Assembly: GCA_937138415.1 (NCBI GenBank)
Contig: CAKZPA010000044.1
Location: forward strand, 1 to 64,000
From: an uncultured Nitrospiraceae bacterium
GTDB taxonomy: Bacteria; Nitrospirota; Thermodesulfovibrionia; Thermodesulfovibrionales; SM23-35
Length of the DNA stretch: 64,000 nt
Direction: 5' to 3'
Under the pieces are notes generated by a model that was not told the origin of the DNA, made no database searches, and was given only the letters and a program-made list of their open reading frames with translations. Both the position numbers and the translations under genes were made by a program. Shown here piece after piece: positions 43,210-53,318 of the stretch. The stretch's first letter is position 1. Each line of letters opens with the position of its first letter.

Positions 43210-44106
43210 TCACCGCTGGCGCTCCTCGCCTTTTATCACGAGCCAGTAAACGAGGCCGATCACGAGAATCGCGGCGATGAGGAAGACCATCATGTCCGAC
43301 TGCTCGTGTTTGAGCGTCGCGATCATCGTTTCCCTGATGACGGCGACGAGCGCGACGCTCACGAACACGCTGATGCGGAACTTGCTCCCTTTGAGGTGGG
43401 AGACCTCCGTGTTCATGAGTTCGATCATCACCCAGAGAATGAGGAGCGAGCCGAGCGAGGATATGATGGCGCTCTCCAGGTCCCCGTCGAGCAAGTGCAG
43501 CGCGTCTTTGACGAAGAGGGCGATCGCGCCGACCGTCAGTCCGATCAGCGCGAAAATGAGCACGAGGTTCGTGATCTGGATAAATTTTTCCGAATAGTTC
43601 ACGAGGGTGCTCTTCACGCGATACACCGGCGAGTAGTTCCGTATTTCCTCCTCGATGTAGGATGACGTCATGACGTCGAGATTGATATCGAGAATTTTTT
43701 CGAATGCGAGAATATTCTCGATCGTCTCGTCGGTCGTCTCGCACGAACCCCGGAGGATCCGGATGCCGACGCTCCTGATGATGTTGACCGCTCTATTGAG
43801 GTAGTGCGCATCGACACCGTTCTTGACGTGCACGATCCCGATCCTGATCAGGCGTTCGTAGTATTTCGTGTCGTAGGGCCCTTCGAACATCGCCAGGAAC
43901 CAGCCTTTCTGCGCTTCGAAGAGGTGGATTCGTCGCAGCTCATCGGTCAACGCCTGGGAGCCGATCTTCGTGCTCAGTATCCATGAGCTGAGTTCTGACG
44001 CGACTTTATCGGCATGCTCTTCCATGATCGGCTTGAGATGTTTCAGCCGCAGTATGTCATCGGGACCGAGGTTGTAGTGGTCTTTAATTTCCTTGAACGA
44101 GCGCAC
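43210..44106 (-). CDS. Globin-sensor / PsiE-like membrane fusion protein
   Basis: 298 residues. The N-terminal 160 or so look like a protoglobin/globin-coupled-sensor fold: LKHLKPIMEEHADKVASELSSWIL, QKGWFLAMFEGPYDTKYYERLIRIGIVHVKNGVDAHYL, where the His in IGIVH is the expected haem ligand. Four membrane helices follow (about 172-192, 207-229, 241-258, 268-288) and resemble PsiE (ISVFVSVALVAVIRETMIATLKHE). A haem-linked O2, NO or redox signal could thus reach a small membrane domain. It closes the surE-FAD-pcm operon, 12 bp after pcm. The haem call is inferred from motifs only. Confidence 0.75.
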   Translation of the reverse strand: MRSFKEIKDHYNLGPDDILRLKHLKPIMEEHADKVASELSSWILSTKIGSQALTDELRRIHLFEAQKGWFLAMFEGPYDTKYYERLIRIGIVHVKNGVDAHYLNRAVNIIRSVGIRILRGSCETTDETIENILAFEKILDINLDVMTSSYIEEEIRNYSPVYRVKSTLVNYSEKFIQITNLVLIFALIGLTVGAIALFVKDALHLLDGDLESAIISSLGSLLILWVMIELMNTEVSHLKGSKFRISVFVSVALVAVIRETMIATLKHEQSDMMVFLIAAILVIGLVYWLVIKGEERQR

Positions 44107-44118
44107 CGTCTGTCCTCC

Positions 44119-44772
44119 TTACCATTCTTCGGCGCTCTTCCAGCCGTGCTCCCCGATCAGGGGAACGAAGACGCACAGGGTGTGAAACTCTTCCCGAAAG
44201 GTACCGTCCTTCTTGACGATCCGGAGGAGCTGTTGCGAGAACCTGTCGCCGACCGGCGCCACGAGGATACCGTCCTCAGCGAGCTGCTCTTTCAAAGGAT
44301 CGGGCACCTTCGGGGCGCCCGCCGTCACGATGATTCGATCGAACGGTGCTTCATCGATCCACCCGAGCGTTCCGTCGGAAACCTTGATACGGACGGCATC
44401 GTACCCGAGCGCCCGCAGTCGTTCCTCGGCGCGCGCTGCGAGGGCAGGAATCCGTTCGATCGAGAAGACCTGCTTCGAGAGTTCCGCGAGGATCGCTGCC
44501 TGGTATCCTGACCCCGTTCCTATTTCTAGCACTTTTTCGTCTCCCTTCAGTTCGAGCAGCTCGGTCATCACGGCGACCATGTACGGCTGCGAGATCGTTT
44601 GGCCCTCGCCGATCGACAGGGCCATGTCATCGTACGCCCTGTGGCGGGAGGACTCGCTCACGAAGAGGTGGCGCGGCACCTTCCTCATTGCGGCGAGCAC
44701 CCGCTCGTCTCTGATCCCCCTCGGGATCAATTGCGTGTGGACCATGAATTCGCGTAGTGCGTCGAAATCCAT
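44119..44772 (-). CDS. pcm: Protein-L-isoaspartate O-methyltransferase
   Basis: SAM-dependent repair of isoaspartyl residues in aged proteins. 217 residues. [39 protein letters not shown] (SAM site) and [20 protein letters not shown] are diagnostic. It pairs with surE in the same operon, a common survival-gene link in bacteria. Confidence 0.95.
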   Translation of the reverse strand: MDFDALREFMVHTQLIPRGIRDERVLAAMRKVPRHLFVSESSRHRAYDDMALSIGEGQTISQPYMVAVMTELLELKGDEKVLEIGTGSGYQAAILAELSKQVFSIERIPALAARAEERLRALGYDAVRIKVSDGTLGWIDEAPFDRIIVTAGAPKVPDPLKEQLAEDGILVAPVGDRFSQQLLRIVKKDGTFREEFHTLCVFVPLIGEHGWKSAEEW

Positions 44773-44774
44773 TG

Positions 44775-46157
44775 CTACGACAATCTCCGGATTATCTCCC
44801 GTGCTGCTATGATACCCGATACCGATGCCTGCATGAGACCCCTGCTGACGCCGGCGCCGTCTCCCACCGCGAAGAGGTTCGGTCTCTCGGTTTCGAGCGA
44901 CGGCGTTAGTTTCGGCGACACCGAGTAAAATTTCACCTCGGCTCCGTAGAGGAGCGTGTCGTCGGAATTCACGCCGGGCGCAATGTTGTCCATGGCTTCG
45001 AGCATCTCGAGGATGTTGGCGAGGTACCGGTAGGGCAGGGCGAAACTGAGATCACCGGGCGTCGCGTCCTTGAGGGATGGCACGACGGCGCCCTGCGCGA
45101 TTCGTTCCGGCGTTGAGCGTCGCCCGCGACGCAGGTCGCCCAGTCGCTGGACGAGCACCCCTTTGCCGAGGAGATTTGCGAGACCGGCGATGTAGGTGCC
45201 GTACCGTATCGGCTGGTCGAAGGGTTCCGTGAAAAAGGTGCTCACGAGGAGCGCGAAGTTTGTATTCGGAGTCCTGCGCTGCGAGAAACTGTGTCCGTTC
45301 ACGGTCCAGATGCCTTTGAGGTACTCTTTTACCACCTCGCCGTACGGATTGACGCAAAAGGTCCGCACCCTGTCGTTGAACGTGCGCGACCGAAAGACGA
45401 GTTTCGGTTCGTAGGCAACGGAGGTGAGCGGTTCCAGCACGTCCGCCTTCACTTCAACCCGGACGCCGATATCGACCGGATTCTTGAGAAGCGTAAGGCG
45501 AAGCCGTTTCGCCTCACGCTCGAGCCACCTGGATCCCTCCCGTCCGGGAGCGAGGATGACGTAATCAGCGGAGAATTTCGTGCCGTCGTCGAGCTGGATG
45601 CCGCTCGCTTTCCTGCGCGATACGAGTACCTTCGACACCTTCGAGCGGAACAGGAGGTCGACCCTGTTTTCCAGTGACCGCTTGATGTTCCCGAGGATGG
45701 TTCTGCACCGGTCGGTTCCTATGTGCCTGATTTTCGAAGGGATGAACGTGAGTTCGTGTTCGGATGCGCGTCTCGACAACGTCGCCACCTCGTCTTCATT
45801 CGTTCCGTAGAGTACGTCGGGCGCGCCGTATGCCAAATATGTGCGGTCGGCGTCACCGATGAGGGACGAGAGAAACTCCACGCCGACATAGTTCGCGAGA
45901 GAACCGCCGATATGCGGCGACAGGGTCAGTTTCCCGTCGCTGTAAGCTCCCGCTCCTCCCCATCCGCTCAGGAGTGCGCATTCCGGACATTCCGAGCACG
46001 AGACGTCCCACTTTCTCATCGGGCACGACCTGTCGTCGATGTCTTTCCCCTTCTCGACAATGAGAATCGTTACCTCACGCGAGTGTCTGAGCAGTTCGAG
46101 AGCGGCGAATATGCCGGCGGGACCGGAGCCGACAATGACGATGTCGTAGTGTCGCAT
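44775..46157 (-). CDS. FAD-dependent oxidoreductase (COG2509-like)
   Basis: 460 residues. FAD-binding [17 protein letters not shown] at the N-terminus and [28 protein letters not shown] at the C-terminus. Between them are [36 protein letters not shown] (a Cys-rich loop) and [15 protein letters not shown]. The family is annotated as uncharacterised FAD-dependent dehydrogenases. The substrate is unknown. It lies between surE and pcm with 12- and 2-bp gaps, so they form one transcript. Confidence 0.85.
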   Translation of the reverse strand: MRHYDIVIVGSGPAGIFAALELLRHSREVTILIVEKGKDIDDRSCPMRKWDVSCSECPECALLSGWGGAGAYSDGKLTLSPHIGGSLANYVGVEFLSSLIGDADRTYLAYGAPDVLYGTNEDEVATLSRRASEHELTFIPSKIRHIGTDRCRTILGNIKRSLENRVDLLFRSKVSKVLVSRRKASGIQLDDGTKFSADYVILAPGREGSRWLEREAKRLRLTLLKNPVDIGVRVEVKADVLEPLTSVAYEPKLVFRSRTFNDRVRTFCVNPYGEVVKEYLKGIWTVNGHSFSQRRTPNTNFALLVSTFFTEPFDQPIRYGTYIAGLANLLGKGVLVQRLGDLRRGRRSTPERIAQGAVVPSLKDATPGDLSFALPYRYLANILEMLEAMDNIAPGVNSDDTLLYGAEVKFYSVSPKLTPSLETERPNLFAVGDGAGVSRGLMQASVSGIIAAREIIRRLS

Positions 46158-46169
46158 GGGGGCAACGAT

Positions 46170-46931
46170 TCAGGGGTCGAAAGAGATTTTCTCCCGCAGG
46201 AAGTTCAGCGCGTCATAGTTGGTCAAGTCGAGATGCAGGGGCGTTATGGAAACGAAACCATCCTGCACCGCCTGAATGTCCGTGTCCTCGCCGTGCTCCC
46301 AGTACGCGTTTCCCCCGCCGATCCAGTAGTGCTTCCGCCCGTGGGGATCGAACGTCTCCTTGATCGCATTGTCGTAAACGCGTTTCCCCTGCCGCGTCAA
46401 CTTTATCCCCCTCAGCTTGTCGGGCGGCGTATCCGGGACGTTGACGTTCAGGAGGGTATCGTAGGGGAGCGAGTGGTCGAGAATATACGATGCTATTTTT
46501 TTCGCGATCGCCGCTGCCGTCTCGAAACCGCCCCGCGAGACCTTCTCATCCTGCACGAGAGAGACCGCGAATGCGGCGATGCCCATAATCGTGCTTTCGA
46601 TTGCGGCGGAGACGGTGCCGGAATAGGTGATGTCGTCGCCGAGGTTCGCGCCTCTGTTGATGCCGGATACCACGAGGGCAGGACGGGAGGGGAGCAGTTT
46701 GTGAATCCCTATCGCAACGCAATCGGTCGGCGTCCCGTTGATGCTATAGATACGGTCCTCGAGTTGCTCGACTCTCAGGGGCCGGTGCATCGTGAGGGCG
46801 TGGCTGACGGCACTGCGTTCTCTGTCAGGAGCGACGACGTACGCGTCGCCGACGGTCTTCATTGCCTGGAAGAGGGACACGAGACCCGGCGAATGGACGC
46901 CGTCGTCATTGGTCACGAGGATGACCGGCAT
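46170..46931 (-). CDS. surE: 5'/3'-nucleotidase SurE
   Basis: Survival-protein phosphatase acting on nucleoside monophosphates. 253 residues: ILVTNDDGVHSPG (metal-binding DD), VVAPDRERSAVSHALT, NGTPTDCVAIG and VSGINRGANLGDDITYSGTVSAAIE. A TGATACAAT box at 46946-46938 puts the transcript start at about the ATG, so it may be leaderless. First gene of the surE-FAD-pcm-globin operon, divergent from purM. Confidence 0.95.
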   Translation of the reverse strand: MPVILVTNDDGVHSPGLVSLFQAMKTVGDAYVVAPDRERSAVSHALTMHRPLRVEQLEDRIYSINGTPTDCVAIGIHKLLPSRPALVVSGINRGANLGDDITYSGTVSAAIESTIMGIAAFAVSLVQDEKVSRGGFETAAAIAKKIASYILDHSLPYDTLLNVNVPDTPPDKLRGIKLTRQGKRVYDNAIKETFDPHGRKHYWIGGGNAYWEHGEDTDIQAVQDGFVSITPLHLDLTNYDALNFLREKISFDP

Positions 46932-47024
46932 ATGCGTATTGTATCAGAATCGCGCCGGCACTTGCTCCGAAGGATGGGTTTGTGCACAATAGAGCATCGT
47001 ATCGCAAAGGTGTCGGTGGAGAGG

Positions 47025-48056
47025 ATGAAGCGGCTCACATACAAGAAAGCAGGGGTCGATATCGAGGAAGGGGAGAAGTTCGTCCGGCGCATCGCGCCAC
47101 TGGCGAGGCGGACGTTCAGGCCCGAAGTGCTCACCGACATCGGTTCGTTCAATGCGCTCTTCAAACTCGACGTGAAGAGGTACAGTGATCCCGTGCTCGT
47201 GAGCGGTACCGACGGTGTGGGCACGAAGGTGAAGATTGCCGTCATGATGGACAAGCACGATACGGTTGGCATCGACCTCGTCGCGATGTGCGTCAACGAT
47301 ATCGTAACGAGCGGCGCCGAGCCTCTGTTCTTTCTCGATTATCTCGCGACCGGCAGACTCGCATCAAAGAAAGCGGCAGAAATCGTGAAGGGCATCGTTC
47401 AGGGGTGCAGGGAAGCCGGGTGTTCCCTGATAGGGGGCGAAACGGCCGAAATGCCCGGATTCTACGCTGCGGATGACTATGACCTTTCGGGGTTCGCTGT
47501 CGGCGTCGTGGAGCGTAAAGAGATCGTCGACGGGTCGTCCGTAAGGGCGGGGGACGCGATCGTGGGGATTGCCTCGAACGGTCTCCACAGCAACGGGTTC
47601 TCTCTCGTCAGAAAGCTTTTTTTCGATATGAAGAAGTTGGATGTAAAGGCGCGTATCCCGGGGATCAAGACAAGCCTCGGTGAAGAGTTGCTGAGGCCGA
47701 CGAGGATTTATGTCAAGGCTTTTTTTGCGCTGAGGGATGTGGTGAAGGTCAAAGCGATGGCTCATGTGACCGGCGGCGGGATACCCGGGAATCTCCCAAG
47801 GGTCTTGCCTGAAGGGATGTCGGCCGTTATTCAGACCGGGGCATGGACGGTTCCTCCCATTTTCGGCATCATCAGGCAAATGGGCAATGTGCCCGAGGAT
47901 GACATGAAGCGGACGTTCAATATGGGGATAGGATACATAGTGGTTGTTCCGCAACGTTCGGCGGAGACCGCCGTCTCGGTTCTCAAGCGTGTGGGATATC
48001 GGGCGTATGTCATCGGGCGCATCGAAAGAGGGCCGCACGGCGTGCGGTACGAGTGA
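47025..48056 (+). CDS. purM: Phosphoribosylformylglycinamidine cyclo-ligase
   Basis: AIR synthetase of purine synthesis, 343 residues from ATG 47025 with GGAGAGG directly upstream. TYKKAGVDIEEGEKFVRRI, SGTDGVGTKVKIA, CVNDIVTSGAEPLFFLDYLATG, GGETAEMPGFY and AHVTGGGIPGNLPRVLP are all present. The long open frame running back to 45723 is a shadow of the divergent genes. No purN follows. Confidence 0.95.
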   Translation: MKRLTYKKAGVDIEEGEKFVRRIAPLARRTFRPEVLTDIGSFNALFKLDVKRYSDPVLVSGTDGVGTKVKIAVMMDKHDTVGIDLVAMCVNDIVTSGAEPLFFLDYLATGRLASKKAAEIVKGIVQGCREAGCSLIGGETAEMPGFYAADDYDLSGFAVGVVERKEIVDGSSVRAGDAIVGIASNGLHSNGFSLVRKLFFDMKKLDVKARIPGIKTSLGEELLRPTRIYVKAFFALRDVVKVKAMAHVTGGGIPGNLPRVLPEGMSAVIQTGAWTVPPIFGIIRQMGNVPEDDMKRTFNMGIGYIVVVPQRSAETAVSVLKRVGYRAYVIGRIERGPHGVRYE

Positions 48057-48693
48057 AGGATACTAGTTGAAGATAACGGTGTGGAGATAGGGGGGGCACA
48101 TCCGTTTCCGGGTCTTCCGCACGCAATGTGCATTCCCAGTCCTTCGAACCCTTCGCGTGTGTCATGAAGTGCCACAGGCGGCGCCATGCTCCCCGGGTTT
48201 CCCTGTCGTTCTCTCAGCGACCCGCCGAGAGGGGAATCCGCCTGAGTGCATCGCCTCCGCCTTAGCCTGGATTATTCATATGCAGTAAGCTCTACGAGAG
48301 GACACTGCATTCTCACTCGTTCCCGGACACGACGTGGATCGGTTCCCCGCGGCGGTGTGTCTGATGAGAACCTCTCTCAACATCACGTCGTACCGGTGAA
48401 AGCCGGTATGCAGCGTCGCACGTGTTGTACATTTGTGATTCGTCATTCTTTGTTGTTATAGAAGCAAACGGCAACGTCACTGGATTCCGTGTCAAGCACG
48501 GAATGACAAAATAGAAAAAGCGATTTTGAGAGAGGTGCTCGTATCGAATACAGAAGGGTTGCCTATCGGCACGATAAATCTGCTCAAACACTATGTCCTG
48601 TCAACATTGCGAAAAATTCATGAATGAACCGGGTGAGCGGATCGGCCGTGGCCGGGAGGCGCGCGGTCCTTTCAAGAGAACCGGCTCACTCTG
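48057..48693. other. Gene-free intergenic region with a dispersed repeat
   Basis: About 640 bp with no supportable gene. It contains one palindromic unit, GGATTCCGTG-TCAAG-CACGGAATGAC (48481-48504), whose translation (VIPCLTRNP) appears in spurious short frames. It also has an AT-richer tract (48515-48620) and a GC-rich stretch with GGCCGTGGCC near 48644. No tRNA or known structured RNA was recognised. It could be a remnant of a deleted gene or insertion. Confidence 0.5.
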
Positions 48694-49065
48694 TCATGAC
48701 CCATCGAATTGACCCGTCTTCAGTAGAACGATGGTGCAGGCCCGCACGACCACCTTGCCGCTTTGCCGAATGCGTTCCTCGATCGTTTCGAACTCTGTCC
48801 CCGGATTGAAGATGACCCGTCGTATATCGGAGCGGACGATCTCTTCGACAAACCGCACCATGTTCTTCGGACTCACGTAGACGGTGAGCGTGTCGATCGG
48901 TCGCGGGATCTCGCTGATGGATGCGTACCCCTTCACCCCGAGGATGGTTCCGCCTCCTACGGAGAGAGGAATAACGTCATATCCCATCTCCATGAGGAGT
49001 TCTTGTGCCATCCGGGAATACCGACCTTTCTTCTCGCTCGCACCGAGTATGGCAACTGTCTTCAT
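48694..49065 (-). CDS. CoA-binding domain protein
   Basis: 123-residue Rossmann protein of the CoA_binding_2 family: VAILGASEKKGRYSRMAQELLMEMGYDVIPLSV near the N-terminus (nucleotide loop), VYVSPKNMVRFVEEIV and VIFNPGTEFETIEERI. Similar small proteins bind CoA or NAD. It follows the formate dehydrogenase operon by 190 bp on the same strand but is separated by a strong hairpin, so it may be an independent unit. Confidence 0.8.
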   Translation of the reverse strand: MKTVAILGASEKKGRYSRMAQELLMEMGYDVIPLSVGGGTILGVKGYASISEIPRPIDTLTVYVSPKNMVRFVEEIVRSDIRRVIFNPGTEFETIEERIRQSGKVVVRACTIVLLKTGQFDGS

Positions 49066-49206
49066 ACGGGTGTATCAGGACGTCCGGCGCATTTCGACGT
49101 ATGGATACGGAGCATCGATGTCGTCCCACCCGCAGGAGGGGATAACCCGCGGCGAATGCGATCTGCGTGCATTGCTGCGCGCCGCATAGGAAGCGGCAAG
49201 GGATAG

Positions 49207-49239
49207 AGCGGCCTGTTCCTAACGACGGAACAGGCCGCT
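49207..49239 (-). terminator. Strong hairpin after fdhB
   Basis: AGCGGCCTGTTCC (49207-49219) pairs perfectly with GGAACAGGCCGCT (49227-49239), a 13-bp stem with a 7-nt loop, 15 bp beyond the fdhB stop. There is no U-tract, so it is either a terminator of weak type or a 3' mRNA stabiliser. Confidence 0.55.
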
Positions 49240-49254
49240 CCCCAGCGATTTAGG

Positions 49255-49962
49255 TCACGACCCGACGAGAACGTTGCTTTCGTGCAGTGCTGCGATGACT
49301 GTCTCGGGCTTTGCAACAGCAAACGTGTGGTACTTCCTCGGTTCGTCCACGACGAGAAAAATGGTCCGCACGTATTCGTGGTTGAGGAGGTCCGCTTTCG
49401 GATGTTTCTCTTTCACCTGTTCGAGGCGTCCCTTTGCCATGGCGAGCATCGCATCTCTGTCGCCAAAGTTCATCGCACCGGTCGGGCAGGTTTTGACGCA
49501 GGCGGGAAGAAGGCCCTCCTTCACTCTGTCGACGCACATCGTGCATTTCGCCATGCCCTGCGTCTTATCATCCCACCGCGGGATATCCCACGGGCAGGCC
49601 TCGCGTATCGCTTTGAAGTCTTTCTCGCCGACTTTCACCTTCGGGTCGTAGAGAACTGCGCCTGTCGTCGCATCCTGACTGATAGCGCTGACACTGTGCA
49701 ATTCGGCGACGATCTTGCACGGCGGGGTGAGGCAGTGCCTGCACTGGTCCGCGAAGAAATACCAGACCGGTTTCCCGTTCTCTTCGAATTCGCTGAACCG
49801 CACTAATTTGTACGTGACAAAAGAGAGATCTTCCGGGTTCTGGTGCGACCCTCGCTGGGTCGTTTTCGTCGCGGGGTTCATATTCCACTGCTTGCACGCG
49901 ATTTGACACCCCCTGCACGCAGTGCACTTCGTCGTATCTATGAAGAATGATTTATCGGCCAT
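49255..49962 (-). CDS. fdhB: Formate dehydrogenase iron-sulfur subunit
   Basis: Electron-transfer subunit of a FdhAB formate dehydrogenase. 235 residues with four ferredoxin-type clusters: CTACRGCQIACKQWN (N-terminal), CRHCLTPPCKIV, CPWDIPRW followed by KCTMCVDRVKEGLLPACVKTCPTGAM. No own Tat signal and no C-terminal membrane anchor, so it is probably carried out with FdhA. It begins 6 bp after fdhA. No cytochrome b (gamma) subunit follows, so electrons may go to a soluble cytochrome c. Confidence 0.92.
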   Translation of the reverse strand: MADKSFFIDTTKCTACRGCQIACKQWNMNPATKTTQRGSHQNPEDLSFVTYKLVRFSEFEENGKPVWYFFADQCRHCLTPPCKIVAELHSVSAISQDATTGAVLYDPKVKVGEKDFKAIREACPWDIPRWDDKTQGMAKCTMCVDRVKEGLLPACVKTCPTGAMNFGDRDAMLAMAKGRLEQVKEKHPKADLLNHEYVRTIFLVVDEPRKYHTFAVAKPETVIAALHESNVLVGS

Positions 49963-49968
49963 CGTCTC

Positions 49969-52900
49969 TCACCTCCTCTGCGCTTTCTCGGCTTTTTTAG
50001 CCGGCTCTTTCGGCGCTTTTGTGACGTTCACCATGAACGCCTTGCTTTCCGGTATCATCGTGTTCGGGTCGCCCACCGTCGGCGTAAGCCGATTGGCATT
50101 GACGCCGGCGTCTTTCGAGTGGAGCCAGCCGAAGTGCCAGGGGATGCCTACCATGTGCACCGTCTGCCCGGCGATCACGAACGGTTTCAGGCGCGGCGTC
50201 ACCATCGCGATGGCCCAGATTTTTCCGCGGGGGGATTCCACGAAGACCTTATCTCCGTTGGCGATACCCCGTAACTTCGCAAGTTCCTGGCTTATTTCGC
50301 AGAACATCTGAGGCTCGGCCTCGAGAAGCCAGGGCAGCCATCTCGTCAGTACCCCCGTCTGCCAGTGTTCCGTGACGCGATAGGTCGTGCAGACGAACGG
50401 ATACCGCGGATCGCACGTCGCAAACGTGTCCGGTCCGCCCTCGAAGATTTTGATGACCGGATTGATCCTCTGACTGGACATGATGTTCTTCTCGATCGGA
50501 CATTCGAGCGGTTCGTAGTGTTCCGGGAATGGGCCGTCTTTCAGTCCCGGTCCGTAGATCGAGGCAACGCCATCCGGTTTCATTATGAAAGGGTAGACCC
50601 CCTCCGTGCCCATCGGCGGCGCCGGACCGTCGGGGACATCCCCGACCCACTTTTTGTTCTCCGCATCCCACTTGAGCAACGCTCTCTTCGGGTTCCGGGG
50701 GTTGCCCTCGAGATCGACTGACGCGCGGTTATAAATGATTCTTCGATTCACCGGCCACGTCCACGACCACTGCGGAAAGAGGCCGAGACCGGTCGGATCG
50801 TCTTTCTTCCGTCTCGCCGCCATGTTGCCCGCCTCGGTATAGCTTGCGCAGTAAATCCAGTTGCCGCTCGATGTTCTCCCGTCGTCGAGGAGGTAAACGA
50901 AGCTCGGAACGAGTGTTCCTTTCTTGTATTCTTTCTTGTCCACGGGGTGCTCCGGAATATCTTCGAGAAAGTACCCGTTGATCTCTTTCGCGACCTTGTG
51001 GACGTCGAATTTCCCGTTCGTTTCGTAGTCCCACTTCAGATTGAGGAGAGGATCGGGGAAGGCTCCTTTTTCCGCTCTGTAGAGGGCCTGTACTTTCCTG
51101 AAAAGCTCGTAGATGATCTCGCCGTCGGGCCGAGCATCTCCGGGCGGATTCGTGCATTTCCACCGCCACTGCATCCACCGCCCGCTGTTGCTGATACTCC
51201 CCTCTTTCTCCAAGAAGGCAGCGCAGGGAAGCTGGAAGACCTCGGTCTTGATCTTCTTTGGGTCGGTGTCAGGCCCCCTCCAGAAGGAGCCGGTCTCGTT
51301 GTCGAATACGTTGACATTGACCATCCAGTCGAGTTTCGCAAGCGCCTGTCGAACCTTGCCCGAGTGAGCACTGGAACAGGCGGGATTCATGCCCCATGCA
51401 AAGAAGCCGGTGAAGTTGCCCTTGTACATTTCGTCGAAGAGGTTCAACCACGATGCATCCTGTGCGGGATCGAGCTTCGGCAACCACGCATACCCGAAAT
51501 CGTTCTCCTTCGTCGCCTTGTCTCCGTAATAGGCTTTCAGGAGACTGGCCACGTACTTTGGACGGTTTTTCCACCAGTTGACGCTCCGGGGATCTTTGGA
51601 CGCCGGAGTCGTTTTATTGTAGTCGGCGAGCGTCGCCCACTGTGCTCGCGGCGCGGGCAGATAGCCAGGGATGATGTGGTAGAGGAGTGCCTGGTCTGTG
51701 GAACCCTGGACGTTCGACTCGCCCCTCAGCGCGTTGATTCCGCCGCCGGCGATGCCCATGTTGCCGAGAAGGCTTTGGATAATCGATATGGCACGGATGT
51801 TCTGCACGCCGACCGTGTGCTGGGTCCATCCCATCGCGTAGAGAACGGTTCCCGCTTTATCGGGGGTGCCGGTCGATCCGAAGGCCGCGTAGACCTTTTC
51901 GAGATCCTCCTGCGGGGTGCCGGTTATTGCGGTCACCTTTTCGAGTGTGTACCGCGCGTAGTGTTTCTTGAGGAGCTGGAAAACGCAGTGTTCATCCTGC
52001 AGGGTCATATCCCGTTTCGGAATTCCATTCTCGTCTTTCTCCAGCGCCCAGAGGGAGGTATCGTAAGCCCTCTTTGTCGGATCGTAGCCTGCGAACAACC
52101 CGTCGTCGAAACCGTACTTCGGGTTTACAATAAACGATGCGTTGGTATAGTGTTTTACGTAGAACTCATCGTACAATGTGTTGTCCAGGATGTACTTGAT
52201 CATGCCGCCCAGAAACGCGATGTCCGTTCCGGGACGGAGGCGGGCAAAAATATCCGCTTTCGTTGAGGTGCGGGTATATCGAGGATCTACGTGAATGAAG
52301 ATCGCGCCCCTGTCCTTCGCTCTTTGAATCCACTTGAATGACACGGGATGGTTTTCCGCGACGTTACTCCCCATGTTCAGGATTACGTCGGCGTTGCGAA
52401 AGTCGATGTAGTGATTCGTCATTGCGCCACGGCCAAACGACTCTGCCAGAGCCGCTACAGTGGCACTGTGTCATATGCGCGCCTGATGTTCGATATAGAC
52501 CAGGCCGAGCGCCCTCAGCATTTTTTGATAGAGCCAGCACTCCTCGTTGTCCATGGCGGCGCTCCCCACGGACGCGATACCGTTCGTGCGGTTGACCACC
52601 TTGCCGTCCGCATTCTTCTCCGTGAAGCTTTTGTCACGGCTCTTCTTGATGTTGCGCGCAATTTTGTCGAGTGCCCAATCCCAGCTCACCTCTTTCCACG
52701 TGTCGCTGTAAGGGGCCCTGTAGCGCACTTTGGTAAGCCGATTTTCGTTCACCGCGATCTGATAGCTCGATGCCCCCTTCGCGCACAACGCTCCTTCACT
52801 GATCGGGTGATCGGGGTCGCCTTCCGCATTGATCACTTTGCCTTTCGCATCGGTTGCGACGAGAATACCGCACCCGACCGAGCAGTAACAGCAGATGGTC

Positions 52901-53055
52901 GGTGTCTCTTTCGCGTCTTTGATGCGGAGATCCCTGCGGAGTTCGGCGGCGTATGCCCGAATGGGCGTCAAGTCGAATCCCAGGTGGCTCAACGTGAAGC
53001 CCGCGGCAGCGACGGCTGACATCTTCAAAAAATCTCTCCGTGTTACACCACTCAT
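49969..53055 (-). CDS. fdhA: Selenocysteine formate dehydrogenase, catalytic subunit (Tat-exported)
   Basis: Molybdopterin enzyme oxidising formate to CO2. The 1028-residue protein spans an in-frame TGA at 52473-52471: [35 protein letters not shown] is the exact place of Sec in known enzymes (FdnG: ARV-U-HGPTVA). The residues after it stay in frame, so this is readthrough and not a broken gene. The N-terminus has a Tat motif (TRRDFLKMS) and CCYCSVGCGILV...CAKG for one 4Fe-4S cluster, followed by bis-MGD domains. A SECIS-like hairpin lies directly after the UGA. Strong GGAGG before ATG 53055. The genome must encode SelA/B/C/D elsewhere. Confidence 0.95.
52424..52473 (-). promoter_or_regulatory. 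UGA-Sec codon and SECIS-like stem-loop
   Basis: After the UGA, GUGCCAC pairs with GUGGCGC (7 bp), and inside it GGCUCU pairs with AGAGUC around a GGC apical loop. The apical G pair is about 23 nt from the UGA, within the range where bacterial SelB recognises its element. The fold is drawn by eye. Confidence 0.75.
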
Positions 53056-53119
53056 ACATATCCTCCTTTCCTGCGTCAGTTATTGTGCAGTCATGACGCT
53101 GCATTTGTCCCTCGCATAC

Positions 53120-53155
53120 ACTATTGATAAGTATACCACTATTGATAAGTATACC
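53120..53155 (-). repeat. Tandem 18-bp repeat carrying two -10 boxes upstream of fdhA
   Basis: The plus-strand unit ACTATTGATAAGTATACC occurs twice without spacer. Read toward fdhA, each copy gives TGGTATACT, the TGG-extended -10 used elsewhere in the window, plus the palindrome GTATAC. The copies lie 65-100 bp before the fdhA start. This may be duplicated promoters or an operator pair. Confidence 0.6.
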
Positions 53156-53318
53156 ACACGCCACGCATTTCGCGCGGTTTCCGGCTCGCGCTTGATGGAT
53201 GCGGGGCGTCCGAACACGTCCACCGGGAAACACGCCCGAGTCCTATGCCCTACCGATATCGGCGGACATCTATGAGTTCTCGCGACGCTCGTGGTAATCT
53301 GTCCGGGACGTTTTGCGG

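Noticed and set aside
48313-48591. Minus-strand reading frame of 92 codons
   Set aside because: It translates the dispersed repeat (VIPCLTRNP) and has no start context or family resemblance.
52471-52473. Stop codon splitting the formate dehydrogenase into two genes
   Set aside because: The TGA sits exactly at the Sec position between ARI and HSATVA, the frame is unchanged, and a hairpin follows. Readthrough is the better explanation.
53120-53155. CRISPR-like repeat
   Set aside because: Only two 18-bp copies with no spacer between them and no cas genes.
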